Below, in pieces: positions 1-7,600 of a DNA stretch of 14,280 nucleotides. The stretch lies in NCBI GenBank assembly GCA_018648945.1, contig JABGQJ010000130.1:1-14280 (forward strand), given 5' to 3'. Position numbers and translations under genes: made by a program. Within the stretch, counting starts at the first letter, position 1. Each line of letters opens with the position of its first letter. The stretch comes from Victivallales bacterium (GTDB lineage Bacteria; Verrucomicrobiota; Lentisphaeria; Oligosphaerales; Lenti-02). The notes under the pieces are model-generated. The model saw only the letters and a list, made by a program, of their open reading frames with translations, did not search any database and had not been told where the DNA came from.

Positions 1-1488
1 TGCCTAGTCCTGCCGCCGACCTACGGCAAGACAATCGTCATCTCCCCCAACCTCGACCCCCTCGAAATGCCGGTGGGTTCCATGGAAGACCTGATCAACA
101 AGAAGGTCTCCATCGAGCTGGACAACGCGGGCGTCAAGGAACTCGTGCAGGTGCTCAGCGAACAGGACGGCCTCAACGTCATCGCGGATGACGCGCTGGA
201 GGCCGAGAAGACCCTCACCATCAATGTGAAGCAAGTCCCCCTCAAGGAAATCCTCAGCTACATCGCCCGCAACATGGGCGTCGCCTTCCACATGGGCGAG
301 AACATCATCTGGGTCACCGAGAGCACCGAGGAACCCGGCACTGGCCCCCAGCTGGAGACCCGCGTCTTCCAGCTCCGCCACGGCTTCGTGCCCGCCCTCA
401 AGCCCAAGAAGAAGCAAGGCGAAGAGGGCGGCGAGGGTGATGCCAGCCAAGACACCGATCTCGAGGATTCCCTCGACGCCTTCCTGGCCGACAGCCCCGA
501 GGGGGCCAGCTACCGAGTCTTCAAGACCCGCAACGTCCTGATCGTCAAGGACAGCCGCGAGAACCTCCGCCTCGTCGAAGAGCTCGTCAGGACCTTCGAC
601 AAGCCCCCCCTCCAAGTCAGTATCGAGGCCCGCTTCCTCACCATCAGCGAAGACGACCTGCTCGACGTGGGGGCCGAGTTCTCCGCTGGTCCGGATGACA
701 TACCGACCATCGGTGAGGACGCCGAAAGCATGACCCAGATCACCGCTCTCCTTTCCAGTCTCGGGGCCATCACCGAAGGCAACGAGGCTGGCATCGGCGG
801 CGCCACCTTCGACGGCGTCATCGGGAACCGGGCCTACAACCTCATCATCTCGGCAATCAAGAGGCGCGATTCCACCAAGAATCTCAGCGCTCCGCAGGTC
901 ACCCTTCTCAATGGCCAGACCGCCAGGATGCGACGGGGAAATACCACGCTCTACTACAGCGAGCTCGACACGGTGGCCGGCGACGGCGGCGACACCACCG
1001 GCGACTCCTCCGTCCAGACCGCTTTCACTGGCGACCCCGAGGAACTGGAGACCGGGGTCACTCTCGAAGTCAAGGTCAACATCGGCAACAACGGCGAAAC
1101 CATTCTCCTTGGTCTCCTGCCCGAGATCATCGAGCTCACCCGCTGGCGATCCTTCAACGTCGTGGCCGAAGGCGGCAGCAGCAACAACAATAACAGCGAC
1201 GATAGCACCGGCACCAACGCGCCGGGCACAATTGAGCTCCCCGAAACCAGCGATATGTCCGTGCAGACTGCCGTCGCCGTCAAGAGCGGCCAAACCGTTA
1301 CCCTCGGGGGCCTGGTCACCACAACAGTGCAGAAAACCGTATCGAAGGTACCAATCCTCGGCGACATTCCGCTTATCGGGTTCTTCTTCCGTCACACCAA
1401 TGAGAAGAATGTGCCCCAGCATCTCATCATCTTCGTCACGGCCACCGTGATCGATAGCGATGGCAGCTTCGTGCAAGTAGCGAAATAA
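1..1488 (+). CDS. Secretin, PilQ/GspD type (5' end outside window)
   Basis: This is the C-terminal 495 residues of an outer-membrane secretin, the multimeric channel of type IV pilus and type II secretion machines. The frame is open to the left edge, so the start and signal peptide lie upstream; the ATG at 67 is probably internal. Numbering from the first codon shown, residues 36-106 look like an N0/STN domain. Residues 119-215 look like an N1/secretin-associated domain split by a charged loop (about 135-168). The secretin domain runs from about 275 to 485, with SAPQVTLLNGQ at 296-306 and the hallmark VPILGDIPLIGFFFR at 450-464. An Asn/Ser/Asp-rich insert (391-406) sits inside the secretin domain. 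The next gene starts 30 bp downstream, consistent with one operon. PilM/N/O/P-like neighbours favour a PilQ-like role; GspD cannot be excluded. Confidence 0.93.
   Translation, partial: CLVLPPTYGKTIVISPNLDPLEMPVGSMEDLINKKVSIELDNAGVKELVQVLSEQDGLNVIADDALEAEKTLTINVKQVPLKEILSYIARNMGVAFHMGENIIWVTESTEEPGTGPQLETRVFQLRHGFVPALKPKKKQGEEGGEGDASQDTDLEDSLDAFLADSPEGASYRVFKTRNVLIVKDSRENLRLVEELVRTFDKPPLQVSIEARFLTISEDDLLDVGAEFSAGPDDIPTIGEDAESMTQITALLSSLGAITEGNEAGIGGATFDGVIGNRAYNLIISAIKRRDSTKNLSAPQVTLLNGQTARMRRGNTTLYYSELDTVAGDGGDTTGDSSVQTAFTGDPEELETGVTLEVKVNIGNNGETILLGLLPEIIELTRWRSFNVVAEGGSSNNNNSDDSTGTNAPGTIELPETSDMSVQTAVAVKSGQTVTLGGLVTTTVQKTVSKVPILGDIPLIGFFFRHTNEKNVPQHLIIFVTATVIDSDGSFVQVAK
1171..1218 (+). other. 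Asn/Ser/Asp-rich insert within the secretin domain
   Basis: These codons encode GGSSNNNNSDDSTGTN, a low-complexity hydrophilic insert between two conserved parts of the secretin domain. It probably forms a flexible loop at the periplasmic gate or extracellular face. Its exact topology cannot be told from sequence. Confidence 0.6.
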
Positions 1489-1518
1489 CGCCGTCGGCAC
1501 GGCACGGGTGGACGACGA

Positions 1519-3393
1519 ATGGCACTATTCTCCAGACAAAAACAAGCGGTCGGGCTCGATATCGGACACGGTGCGGTCAAGGCCGTGCACGTGGTCCCGA
1601 AGGGCAAGGAACTCGCCATCAAGCAGATGGTGGTGCTCGACGCCCACCAGGAAGGCATCCTGGACGAGGAAGAGCTCCGGTCGAGCATGCTCGCCTGGCT
1701 GGGCGAGAACGGGCTCAGGAACCGCCCCTTCACCGTCGGCATTCCCCAATTCCTGGCAACCACCCAGGTAAGCGACTTCCCGCCTGGCGTGAAGGACGAG
1801 GAACTCCAGGACATGGTCTCCTTCGAGACCTCGCAACTGGGCGGGCTCTCGGACGAATCCTTCAGCAGTGACTACCATGTCATGGAGCCCAAGTTCGGGC
1901 GCAGCAATCCTGTCCTCATCGGTGTCTGTCGCCAGTCCGTCATCGACGAACGGATGGGAAGGCTCACCCGCGACGGGGTCAATGTGGTTGACCTTGGCAT
2001 GAATGGCCTGGCTGTGGCCAACGCCTTCTACTACCTCCATCCCGCCGCCATCGAAGACGACCGGCCCTCCATTCTCATGGACATCGGCGACGAGGGCACC
2101 ACCCTCCTCGTCGTCGCCGGCGGCCAGGTGCTCTTCGCTGGCAGCCTCATGTTCGGTGCCTCCCGGTACACCGAGGTCCTGGCCTCCCAACTCGGCTGTG
2201 ACGAAGCTCAGGCAGACCGGCGCAAGCGGGAGTTCATCCTCGACCCGGAGATGGAGGAGAACCCCCTGCACGCCGTCACCGCTCAGCTTGAGAGCGAGAT
2301 GCGCAATGCCATCGAGCACTGGCGATCGGCCGAGAAGGAAGAGCTCGCCGACCTCCTGTTCGGCCAGATCTGGCTGACCGGCGGCGGCGCCGCCCTCGGC
2401 GGCCTTGCCGACTGCCTGGGCCGCTTCTTCGGTTGTGAGGCCGTGGTCTTCGGCCCCCCTGACGCGGAGACCGGCGAATCCATGCCCGCCCTTTCTGCGG
2501 CCCTTGGCCTGGCACTGCAGTCCATGGAGGCCGCCCGGGTCTCCGTCTCCCTGGCCCCCCTGTCTCTGCGCTGGCTCCGCCGCCGCCGTCGCCTGTTCCC
2601 GTTCCTCGTTGCTGCCGAACTGATCTTCATCGGGCTGCTTGCCGCAGCCCTGGTGCGCTACCACTTCCACCTCACCGAGGAGAAGCTGTCGCTCGAGCGG
2701 GAACTGAACGAACTGCGCGAATGCCAGACGCTGATTCCCAAGCTGGATGAGCAGATGACGGCGATGGATCACCACGAGAGGATGCTCGTCCCCTTCGTCG
2801 AGAAGGCCAACCGAGCACAGCGCTACATCAGTACACTGAACGAGCTCCATCGCGTCCGCGGTACAAACAACTTCTTCGTCTACGTCGCGGATCGCCTCAG
2901 CTATGACGAGCAGCGGCCCGAACCGGAGACCGACGCCGGGATTACAGACGACAACCCGCGCCGGCGACAGGCGCGAGGCGCCTTGGGTGCGGCCATGTTC
3001 AACAGCGCCCCCGACGCGCTCGGCAGCGACCGCAATCCCGAGTTGCTGGACGCAGCGCTGGTCAAGGACATGGAGCAACTGGTCAGCATGGTTGCCTTCG
3101 GCTATGCACCCTATGTGAGGATTGGCCGGTACAAAGCCCTGAAGGAACTGGAGGAGCGGCTCAAGCAGGGATCACTCTTCAAACAGGCCGGCCCCATCCC
3201 CCTCCCCGATCGGCAAGGCATCGAGGAACAGATCTACAACAGCTGGAACCGCTTCTGGGCGGAGAAGCCATCCAAGGGGAATTTCTTCCCCTTCAATCTT
3301 GACATGCGGTTCGCCGAACTGGATGTCAACAAGAAGGCCCTCTCTCCTCCCACTCCCCAACCTAACGATAAGAAGAAGAAGAAGAAGAAGTAG
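1519..3393 (+). CDS. pilM: PilM-like actin-fold ATPase fused to a PilN-like membrane protein
   Basis: This 624-aa protein combines two parts normally made by separate genes. Residues 1-345 are a PilM/FtsA-like ATPase: phosphate-1 motif VGLDIGHGAVKAV (11-23), phosphate-2 motif ILMDIGDEGTTLLVV (185-199) and adenosine-loop motif IWLTGGGAALGGL (284-296). An Arg-rich stretch (351-358) precedes one transmembrane helix (about 359-379), a coiled coil (385-420) and a periplasmic domain to the end, the layout of PilN. In type IV pili, PilM binds the short cytoplasmic tail of PilN; here the two would be covalently linked. The protein ends in seven lysines. The ATG at 1519 is preceded by GGTGGA at 1507-1512, and the gene follows the secretin stop by 30 bp. 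The PilM half is confident. The PilN half rests on topology and position rather than a strong motif. Confidence 0.88.
   Translation: MALFSRQKQAVGLDIGHGAVKAVHVVPKGKELAIKQMVVLDAHQEGILDEEELRSSMLAWLGENGLRNRPFTVGIPQFLATTQVSDFPPGVKDEELQDMVSFETSQLGGLSDESFSSDYHVMEPKFGRSNPVLIGVCRQSVIDERMGRLTRDGVNVVDLGMNGLAVANAFYYLHPAAIEDDRPSILMDIGDEGTTLLVVAGGQVLFAGSLMFGASRYTEVLASQLGCDEAQADRRKREFILDPEMEENPLHAVTAQLESEMRNAIEHWRSAEKEELADLLFGQIWLTGGGAALGGLADCLGRFFGCEAVVFGPPDAETGESMPALSAALGLALQSMEAARVSVSLAPLSLRWLRRRRRLFPFLVAAELIFIGLLAAALVRYHFHLTEEKLSLERELNELRECQTLIPKLDEQMTAMDHHERMLVPFVEKANRAQRYISTLNELHRVRGTNNFFVYVADRLSYDEQRPEPETDAGITDDNPRRRQARGALGAAMFNSAPDALGSDRNPELLDAALVKDMEQLVSMVAFGYAPYVRIGRYKALKELEERLKQGSLFKQAGPIPLPDRQGIEEQIYNSWNRFWAEKPSKGNFFPFNLDMRFAELDVNKKALSPPTPQPNDKKKKKKK
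3370..3390 (+). repeat. Seven AAG codons in a row (poly-Lys C-terminus)
   Basis: Seven tandem AAG triplets encode a poly-lysine tail directly before the TAG stop of the PilM-PilN-like gene. The run is a perfect trinucleotide microsatellite, so it could vary in length between strains. If the C-terminal domain is periplasmic, the tail would be a basic extension in the envelope. Confidence 0.9.
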
Positions 3394-3415
3394 GTTAAGG
3401 ACCAACAGACGCACA

Positions 3416-4426
3416 ATGAACAACTGGCCCTCTGAACATCGTTTGGCCCTATTCCTTCTCGTCGCCGTACTTGCTGCGGCAGGCGCGGCATTCTTCATGG
3501 TCGTCCGGCCTGAGCTCAGCGACGTCTCCGACCTCCGGGACGAGCATGAGGAACTCGTCGAGAAGCTCAAGGGCAAGGTGAAGGACACCGGCTACCCCTT
3601 GGATGCCACCCGCCTGAAGGCCCATGTCACAACCCGGAAGACCGTGCTCGAAGGCGTGACCAGGAAGAGGGACGACGGCACCGAGTACAATAGCGGACTG
3701 ATCGCCAGAGCGAACAGCGTGCTCGAACGCGCCACCAGCATGTTCGACAAGCAGATCAGGGACGAGTACACCGACATTGCCACCTTCATGATCGAGGTGT
3801 CCAACTTTGTCTACCAGGACGAGCTTGACCAACTGAGCCAGGAACTCGCCCGCAAAAACGTCTACCTGGCTGAGGAGGTCCTCGGCATCGGCAAGGATAC
3901 CGTCGGGGTGGACACCTATGAGTTGCTCATCAAGGTCTGGACGATCAAGCGCATCCTGCAGGTCATCGTCGATGATCACGGCCTCGTCGTCGAGAACCAG
4001 CGCATAGCCATGCAACCCGGCGAAGGAGCCGCCCGCACGCCCTTGGGGGGCTTCATGCGCAGACGAGGCCGCACGGCTTCGCAGATCACCGTACTGCCCA
4101 CGCGTTCCTATGTTCTCTATGAGAACGACGACGAAGCCTACGTCCAGGAGTTCCCGATCCGCATCCGCTTCCAGGGCCCCCTGCCCACCGTATGCGAGGC
4201 CATCGAGGGCCTGCAGGAGAAAGGGAATTTCCTCACCGTCAACCGCTTTGTTCTCGAGCAGGAAGAGCCCAAACTCATGACGACCAGGAAGCCGGGAAGC
4301 GATGGCAAGGTCCGCACGCGAAACGTCGTCGTGACCCTTGAGATCGCCTCCTTCTTCCGCCCGTCCGGCGGCGCCGGCCCGATCATCCGCAGCAACAAGG
4401 CAAAGCCCCTCCCGCCTGGTGCCTGA
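3416..4426 (+). CDS. PilO-like inner-membrane alignment protein (possibly Amuc_1100-like)
   Basis: This 336-aa bitopic protein has a short cytoplasmic N-terminus, one transmembrane helix (about 10-29), a predicted coiled coil (about 32-60) and a large periplasmic part. The C-terminal third has the alternating pattern QEFPIRIRFQGPLPTV followed by a helix, typical of the ferredoxin-like fold of PilO/GspM proteins. In pili, PilO pairs with PilN and PilP to bridge the inner-membrane motor to the secretin. At 336 aa it is longer than usual PilO (about 200 aa). Its size and place in a secretin/PilM locus resemble the Amuc_1100-type pilus-like proteins of Verrucomicrobiota; this is inferred from architecture, not alignment. 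The ATG at 3416, preceded by AAGGA at 3397-3401, is preferred to an in-frame start at 3299, which would overlap the previous gene and add a low-complexity Arg-rich leader. Confidence 0.75.
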   Translation: MNNWPSEHRLALFLLVAVLAAAGAAFFMVVRPELSDVSDLRDEHEELVEKLKGKVKDTGYPLDATRLKAHVTTRKTVLEGVTRKRDDGTEYNSGLIARANSVLERATSMFDKQIRDEYTDIATFMIEVSNFVYQDELDQLSQELARKNVYLAEEVLGIGKDTVGVDTYELLIKVWTIKRILQVIVDDHGLVVENQRIAMQPGEGAARTPLGGFMRRRGRTASQITVLPTRSYVLYENDDEAYVQEFPIRIRFQGPLPTVCEAIEGLQEKGNFLTVNRFVLEQEEPKLMTTRKPGSDGKVRTRNVVVTLEIASFFRPSGGAGPIIRSNKAKPLPPGA

Positions 4427-4447
4427 TGCACGCAGACCCCGCAACCC

Positions 4448-4452
4448 AGGAG
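4448..4452 (+). promoter_or_regulatory. Ribosome binding site deciding the start at 4461
   Basis: AGGAG lies 8 nt before ATG 4461. It supports this short start over the longer in-frame alternative at 4338, which lies inside the preceding gene. Confidence 0.75.
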
Positions 4453-4460
4453 TACCGACC

Positions 4461-5090
4461 ATGAGAGCAACTCTCCACAGACTAGCCGATGACTGGGAGC
4501 GGACGGCGTTGTGGATCGTCTCTGTGGCCTGTATCCTCTGTTCGCTGGCCTGGTTGCTTGCCCCCGCCCCGTCCAGCCCCCCCCCGACGCGGGGCGGCCC
4601 AGACCGACGGGCGAGTATCCTCGGGCCTAACGCCTTCGCATTCCTCTCACCGCACCAGTCCCAGACTCAGACCGGGGGCACCTTCGGGTTCTCCTGCGAA
4701 TTGCCTGGGCAGTCAACAACGAACGTGGGGATCGGGTCCGACCCGGACACAGGGGACGACACGGGGGACGACACGGGGGACGGCACGGGGAAGCACGACG
4801 GCGACGGGGTCGACACGCTGCCGCCCCAAGACCCTCCTGTCCCTGCGGCCACCACCCGCTCGGTCCGCTATCTGGGAACCTACGAAAGCACCGCAGGGCA
4901 GCGTCTGGCCGCGCTGGCTGTGCGCAATCCCAAGACAGGCAATGTACAGACTCGATTCCTCCGCCCCGGACAAACCTATGGCCAGTTCCGCGTCGATAGT
5001 TTCGACGGGAAATCCCTTCGTGTCCTAGCACCGGACGGCACCCGTGCTACCGTACCTCGCGGAGCCGAACGAACCGTCACGATGGACTAG
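4461..5090 (+). CDS. PilP/GspC-like protein, first of two tandem paralogues
   Basis: This 209-aa protein has a transmembrane anchor (about 16-34), a short conserved block (ILGPNAFAFL at 53-62, TFGF at 74-77), a disordered acidic Gly/Asp/Thr linker (about 95-117) and a small C-terminal beta domain (135-209). The beta domain carries YLGTYEST and the pattern FLRPGQTYGQFRVDSFDG, resembling the HR domain of PilP/GspC that contacts the N0 domain of the secretin. It would couple the inner-membrane complex to the secretin. The start is fixed by AGGAG at 4448-4452, 8 nt before the ATG; an in-frame upstream start at 4338 would overlap the previous gene. The next gene encodes a clear paralogue, matching at DWERT (11-15 in both), the anchor, the central block and the C-terminal domain. 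Cys24 and Cys27 lie inside the hydrophobic helix and do not form a good lipobox. Confidence 0.72.
   Translation: MRATLHRLADDWERTALWIVSVACILCSLAWLLAPAPSSPPPTRGGPDRRASILGPNAFAFLSPHQSQTQTGGTFGFSCELPGQSTTNVGIGSDPDTGDDTGDDTGDGTGKHDGDGVDTLPPQDPPVPAATTRSVRYLGTYESTAGQRLAALAVRNPKTGNVQTRFLRPGQTYGQFRVDSFDGKSLRVLAPDGTRATVPRGAERTVTMD
4747..4794 (+). repeat. 12-bp tandem repeat, four units
   Basis: Four consecutive 12-bp units (consensus acacgggggacg; units 2 and 3 identical, units 1 and 4 diverged) encode the GDDTGDDTGDGTG linker of the first PilP-like protein. Each unit adds four residues, so changes in copy number keep the frame and alter only linker length. Confidence 0.85.
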
Positions 5091-5147
5091 ACGCCACTTC
5101 CTTCCCCGCCCACACCGACCCCGGGCAGCACCGCGAGGCACACAGCC

Positions 5148-5786
5148 ATGTCAGTACTCATGCAAAGGCTCAAGACCGACTGGGAGAGGACTCTCTTCTG
5201 GATCATGCTTGTGTTCCTGCTTGGGATTCTCAGCTTCTGGCTGTTCCACGGGAACGAGGAGGGCACGGCAACCGGCCAGAACAGAGTGAGAACACGCCCC
5301 AGTTTCCTCGGCAAGACTCCCTACGCCTTCCTTGATGCGGAGGCGGCCGAGCGAGTCCCCAACGATGCGTTCTCCTTCGGCTTCAAACTCATCCAGAAGC
5401 GCCCCTGGCTAGGACGGAAGAAGACTGGCACCACGGCTAAGAAGCCCCAGCCGCCCAGACGAACCCGCATCCCCATCAAGCCAAAGACTCCCACCAAACC
5501 CGCCCCCACCCCGGCGCCGACCCCCGCCAAGCCGGCCGCACCGCCACCAGCCCGGGTGCTCACCTATCGAGGCTATCTCGAGAGCACCACCCACCAGATG
5601 ATTGCCTTCGTCAGTGTCGCCAACCCTGCCACCAAGAAGACCAGCATGGTCCGACTCTCGGTCGGGCGCAAGATCGACGGGATCGAGATCAAGGAGTTCA
5701 GCGGCGAGATGCTTCAAGTCATCGACCCGAAGGGCAAACCACTGCAAATCGCCAAAGGCGGCAGAAAGAAGATAGTTCTCGAATGA
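5148..5786 (+). CDS. PilP/GspC-like protein, second tandem paralogue
   Basis: This 212-aa protein is paralogous to the gene 57 bp upstream. It shares DWERT (11-15), a transmembrane anchor (about 16-33), SFLGKTPYAFL (52-62), SFGFKL (76-81) and a C-terminal beta domain (about 138-212) starting TYRGYLEST, with KIDGIEIKEFSGEMLQVIDP at 175-194. The linker (about 91-136) is Lys/Pro/Arg-rich and strongly basic, opposite to the acidic linker of the first copy. The fold and neighbours suggest a PilP/GspC-like bridge between the inner-membrane complex and the secretin. ATG 5148 is used here; an in-frame ATG at 5160 (Met5) is possible, as no strong ribosome site discriminates. The TGA overlaps the ATG of the ATPase gene (ATGA at 5783-5786), indicating translational coupling. 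Confidence 0.72.
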   Translation: MSVLMQRLKTDWERTLFWIMLVFLLGILSFWLFHGNEEGTATGQNRVRTRPSFLGKTPYAFLDAEAAERVPNDAFSFGFKLIQKRPWLGRKKTGTTAKKPQPPRRTRIPIKPKTPTKPAPTPAPTPAKPAAPPPARVLTYRGYLESTTHQMIAFVSVANPATKKTSMVRLSVGRKIDGIEIKEFSGEMLQVIDPKGKPLQIAKGGRKKIVLE

Positions 5787-7576
5787 ACCCTCAGAAGACG
5801 CTGAGCACGATAGGCAGTAGTGGAGGGGGCGACGTTCTCTCCGTTCTGATCGCGGAGGGACACCTCACCGAGGAACAGGCCGAGCAGGCCCGGCGCCGCA
5901 TGCGCCGGGCTGCGGTGACCAGCCATCAGGCGGTGCTTGACCTTGGCTTTGCCAATCAGGAAGTGGTCTACCGTGCGCTCAGCGAGTGCAATGGCCTGCC
6001 CTTCGTGATCCTCGACAAGGAGGAAATCTCCGAGGAGGCCACGACCAAGGTGCCCGCCAAGGTGGCGCTCCACTACAACATGGTTCCCCTGGCCATCAAC
6101 CGGGGCACGCTCCGCGCCGCCTTCTTCAACCCGCCCTCCATCCGCGACCGCGAGAATCTCCGCCTTGTGCTCGGTTTGCGCCTCGACCCCATGCTGGCCA
6201 GTCCCGGCGAGATCAACTCCATCCTCAAGCGCATCTATGGGCTGGGTGCCGAAAAGGTCCAGCAGATCCGCAAGGACCGCAAGGCCAACCGGCTCTTCGA
6301 TACCAAGGGGGTCTTCGACGACAGCCATACCGAGGAGCTCGATACGGTAGGGGCGGCCGATGAGGCGTCCATTATCAACCTGGTGAACGAGATCATCCTC
6401 GAAGCCATGGCAATGGGCACCACCGACATTCACATCGAGCCCTTCCGCGACTCGGTGAAGCTGCGCTACCGCATCGACGGCATGCTGCGTGACATCCCCA
6501 CCTCGGGCGGGATGGTCGAGTTGCACGACGCCATCGTGTCCCGTCTCAAGATCATGGCCAAGCTTAATATCGCGGAGAAGCGACTCCCCCACGACGGGCG
6601 CATCCGCATTAACGTGGGCGGCGATTTCGCCGACCTCCGTGTGTCCATCGTGCCCACCCGCTTCGGCGAGACCATCTGCCTGCGTATCCTCAACCGGAGC
6701 TCCATTTTCCTGGAAATGAGGCAGTTGGGACTGAACAGAAGGCAGCACGCGATCCTCAACACATTGGTCAACTTGCCCCATGGCATCCTCCTGGTCACCG
6801 GTCCGACCGGTAGTGGTAAGACGACCACCCTCTATGCCGCCCTCGCCCAGGTACGAGACACCAATCCCGAGCGCAAGATCATCACTGTGGAGAACCCGGT
6901 CGAGTACGAACTCGAGGGCACCAGCCAGATTCAGATGCATGCTGAGATCGGTCTCACCTTCGCCTCGGCCCTGCGCTCCATCCTGCGCCATGACCCCGAC
7001 ATCATCCTCGTCGGTGAGATCCGCGACAACGAAACGGCCGACATTGCGATTCAGTCCGCGCTGACCGGCCATTTGGTCCTCAGCACGCTGCATACCAACG
7101 ACTCGGTCGGCGCCGTCAACCGTTTGGTGAACATGGGCATCGAGCCCTACCTCGTGGCCGCCTCTCTCTCCGCCGCGCTCGCCCAGCGCCTGGTCCGCCG
7201 CATCTGCCCCGACTGCAAGGAGGAGGACTACGACATCACCCGCCGCGTGCGGGCGGAAATCGCCGATGTCATGAGTATTCCTCCCGAAGACGTCCAGGCC
7301 TGGAAGGCCCCGGGTTGCCTGGAGTGCAACCATATGGGCTACAAGGGACGCGTGGCCATCTACGAGTTCTTCCTCCTTGACGAGGAACTCCAGGACATGG
7401 TCTCCGCTCACCGGGCAACGGGTGAACTGCGGAAGGCTGCCATTGAGCGCGGCATGCATACCCTGCGCGACGACGGCTGGGAAAAGGTGGCCCAAGGCCA
7501 AACCACGATCGAGGAAGTGCAGCGCATCACCAGCACCTTCCAGATCGGCTACGACATCGACGAAGACGAGATGTAG
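5783..7576 (+). CDS. pilB: PilB/GspE-family secretion/pilus assembly ATPase
   Basis: This 597-aa hexameric motor ATPase would power pseudopilus or pilus assembly from the cytoplasmic face. Residues 15-155 form a GspE/PilB N-terminal domain. The C-terminal RecA-like domain has Walker A GPTGSGKT (340-347), an Asp-box equivalent ITVENPVEYE (367-376), Walker B IILVGEIRD (407-415, Glu412) and the His box TGHLVLSTLHTND (428-440). A tetracysteine zinc motif is complete (C475/C478 and C512/C515). Length fits PilB or GspE. A PilT-type retraction ATPase is unlikely because the N-terminal domain and zinc motif are present. The start overlaps the previous stop by 4 bp. No GspF/PilC gene follows; the operon ends here against the convergent proC gene. 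PilB is preferred from the PilM-like neighbours, but GspE is possible. Confidence 0.95.
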   Translation: MNPQKTLSTIGSSGGGDVLSVLIAEGHLTEEQAEQARRRMRRAAVTSHQAVLDLGFANQEVVYRALSECNGLPFVILDKEEISEEATTKVPAKVALHYNMVPLAINRGTLRAAFFNPPSIRDRENLRLVLGLRLDPMLASPGEINSILKRIYGLGAEKVQQIRKDRKANRLFDTKGVFDDSHTEELDTVGAADEASIINLVNEIILEAMAMGTTDIHIEPFRDSVKLRYRIDGMLRDIPTSGGMVELHDAIVSRLKIMAKLNIAEKRLPHDGRIRINVGGDFADLRVSIVPTRFGETICLRILNRSSIFLEMRQLGLNRRQHAILNTLVNLPHGILLVTGPTGSGKTTTLYAALAQVRDTNPERKIITVENPVEYELEGTSQIQMHAEIGLTFASALRSILRHDPDIILVGEIRDNETADIAIQSALTGHLVLSTLHTNDSVGAVNRLVNMGIEPYLVAASLSAALAQRLVRRICPDCKEEDYDITRRVRAEIADVMSIPPEDVQAWKAPGCLECNHMGYKGRVAIYEFFLLDEELQDMVSAHRATGELRKAAIERGMHTLRDDGWEKVAQGQTTIEEVQRITSTFQIGYDIDEDEM

Positions 7577-7600
7577 CCCGTCCGACCACCAACGGCGCAC

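Noticed and set aside
4..1500. Long open frame on the - strand opposite the secretin gene
   Set aside because: It mirrors the codon pattern of the high-GC + strand gene, has no ribosome site or recognisable domain, and the + strand product is a clear secretin.
3299..3415. Upstream extension of the PilO-like protein
   Set aside because: It overlaps the end of the preceding gene and adds an Arg-rich shadow of the AAG repeat; the start at 3416 directly precedes a normal membrane anchor.
4521..4541. Possible lipobox around Cys24 of the first PilP-like protein
   Set aside because: The residue at -3 is Ser rather than Leu/Val/Ile, the hydrophobic helix continues past the cysteine, and the paralogue has no cysteine there.
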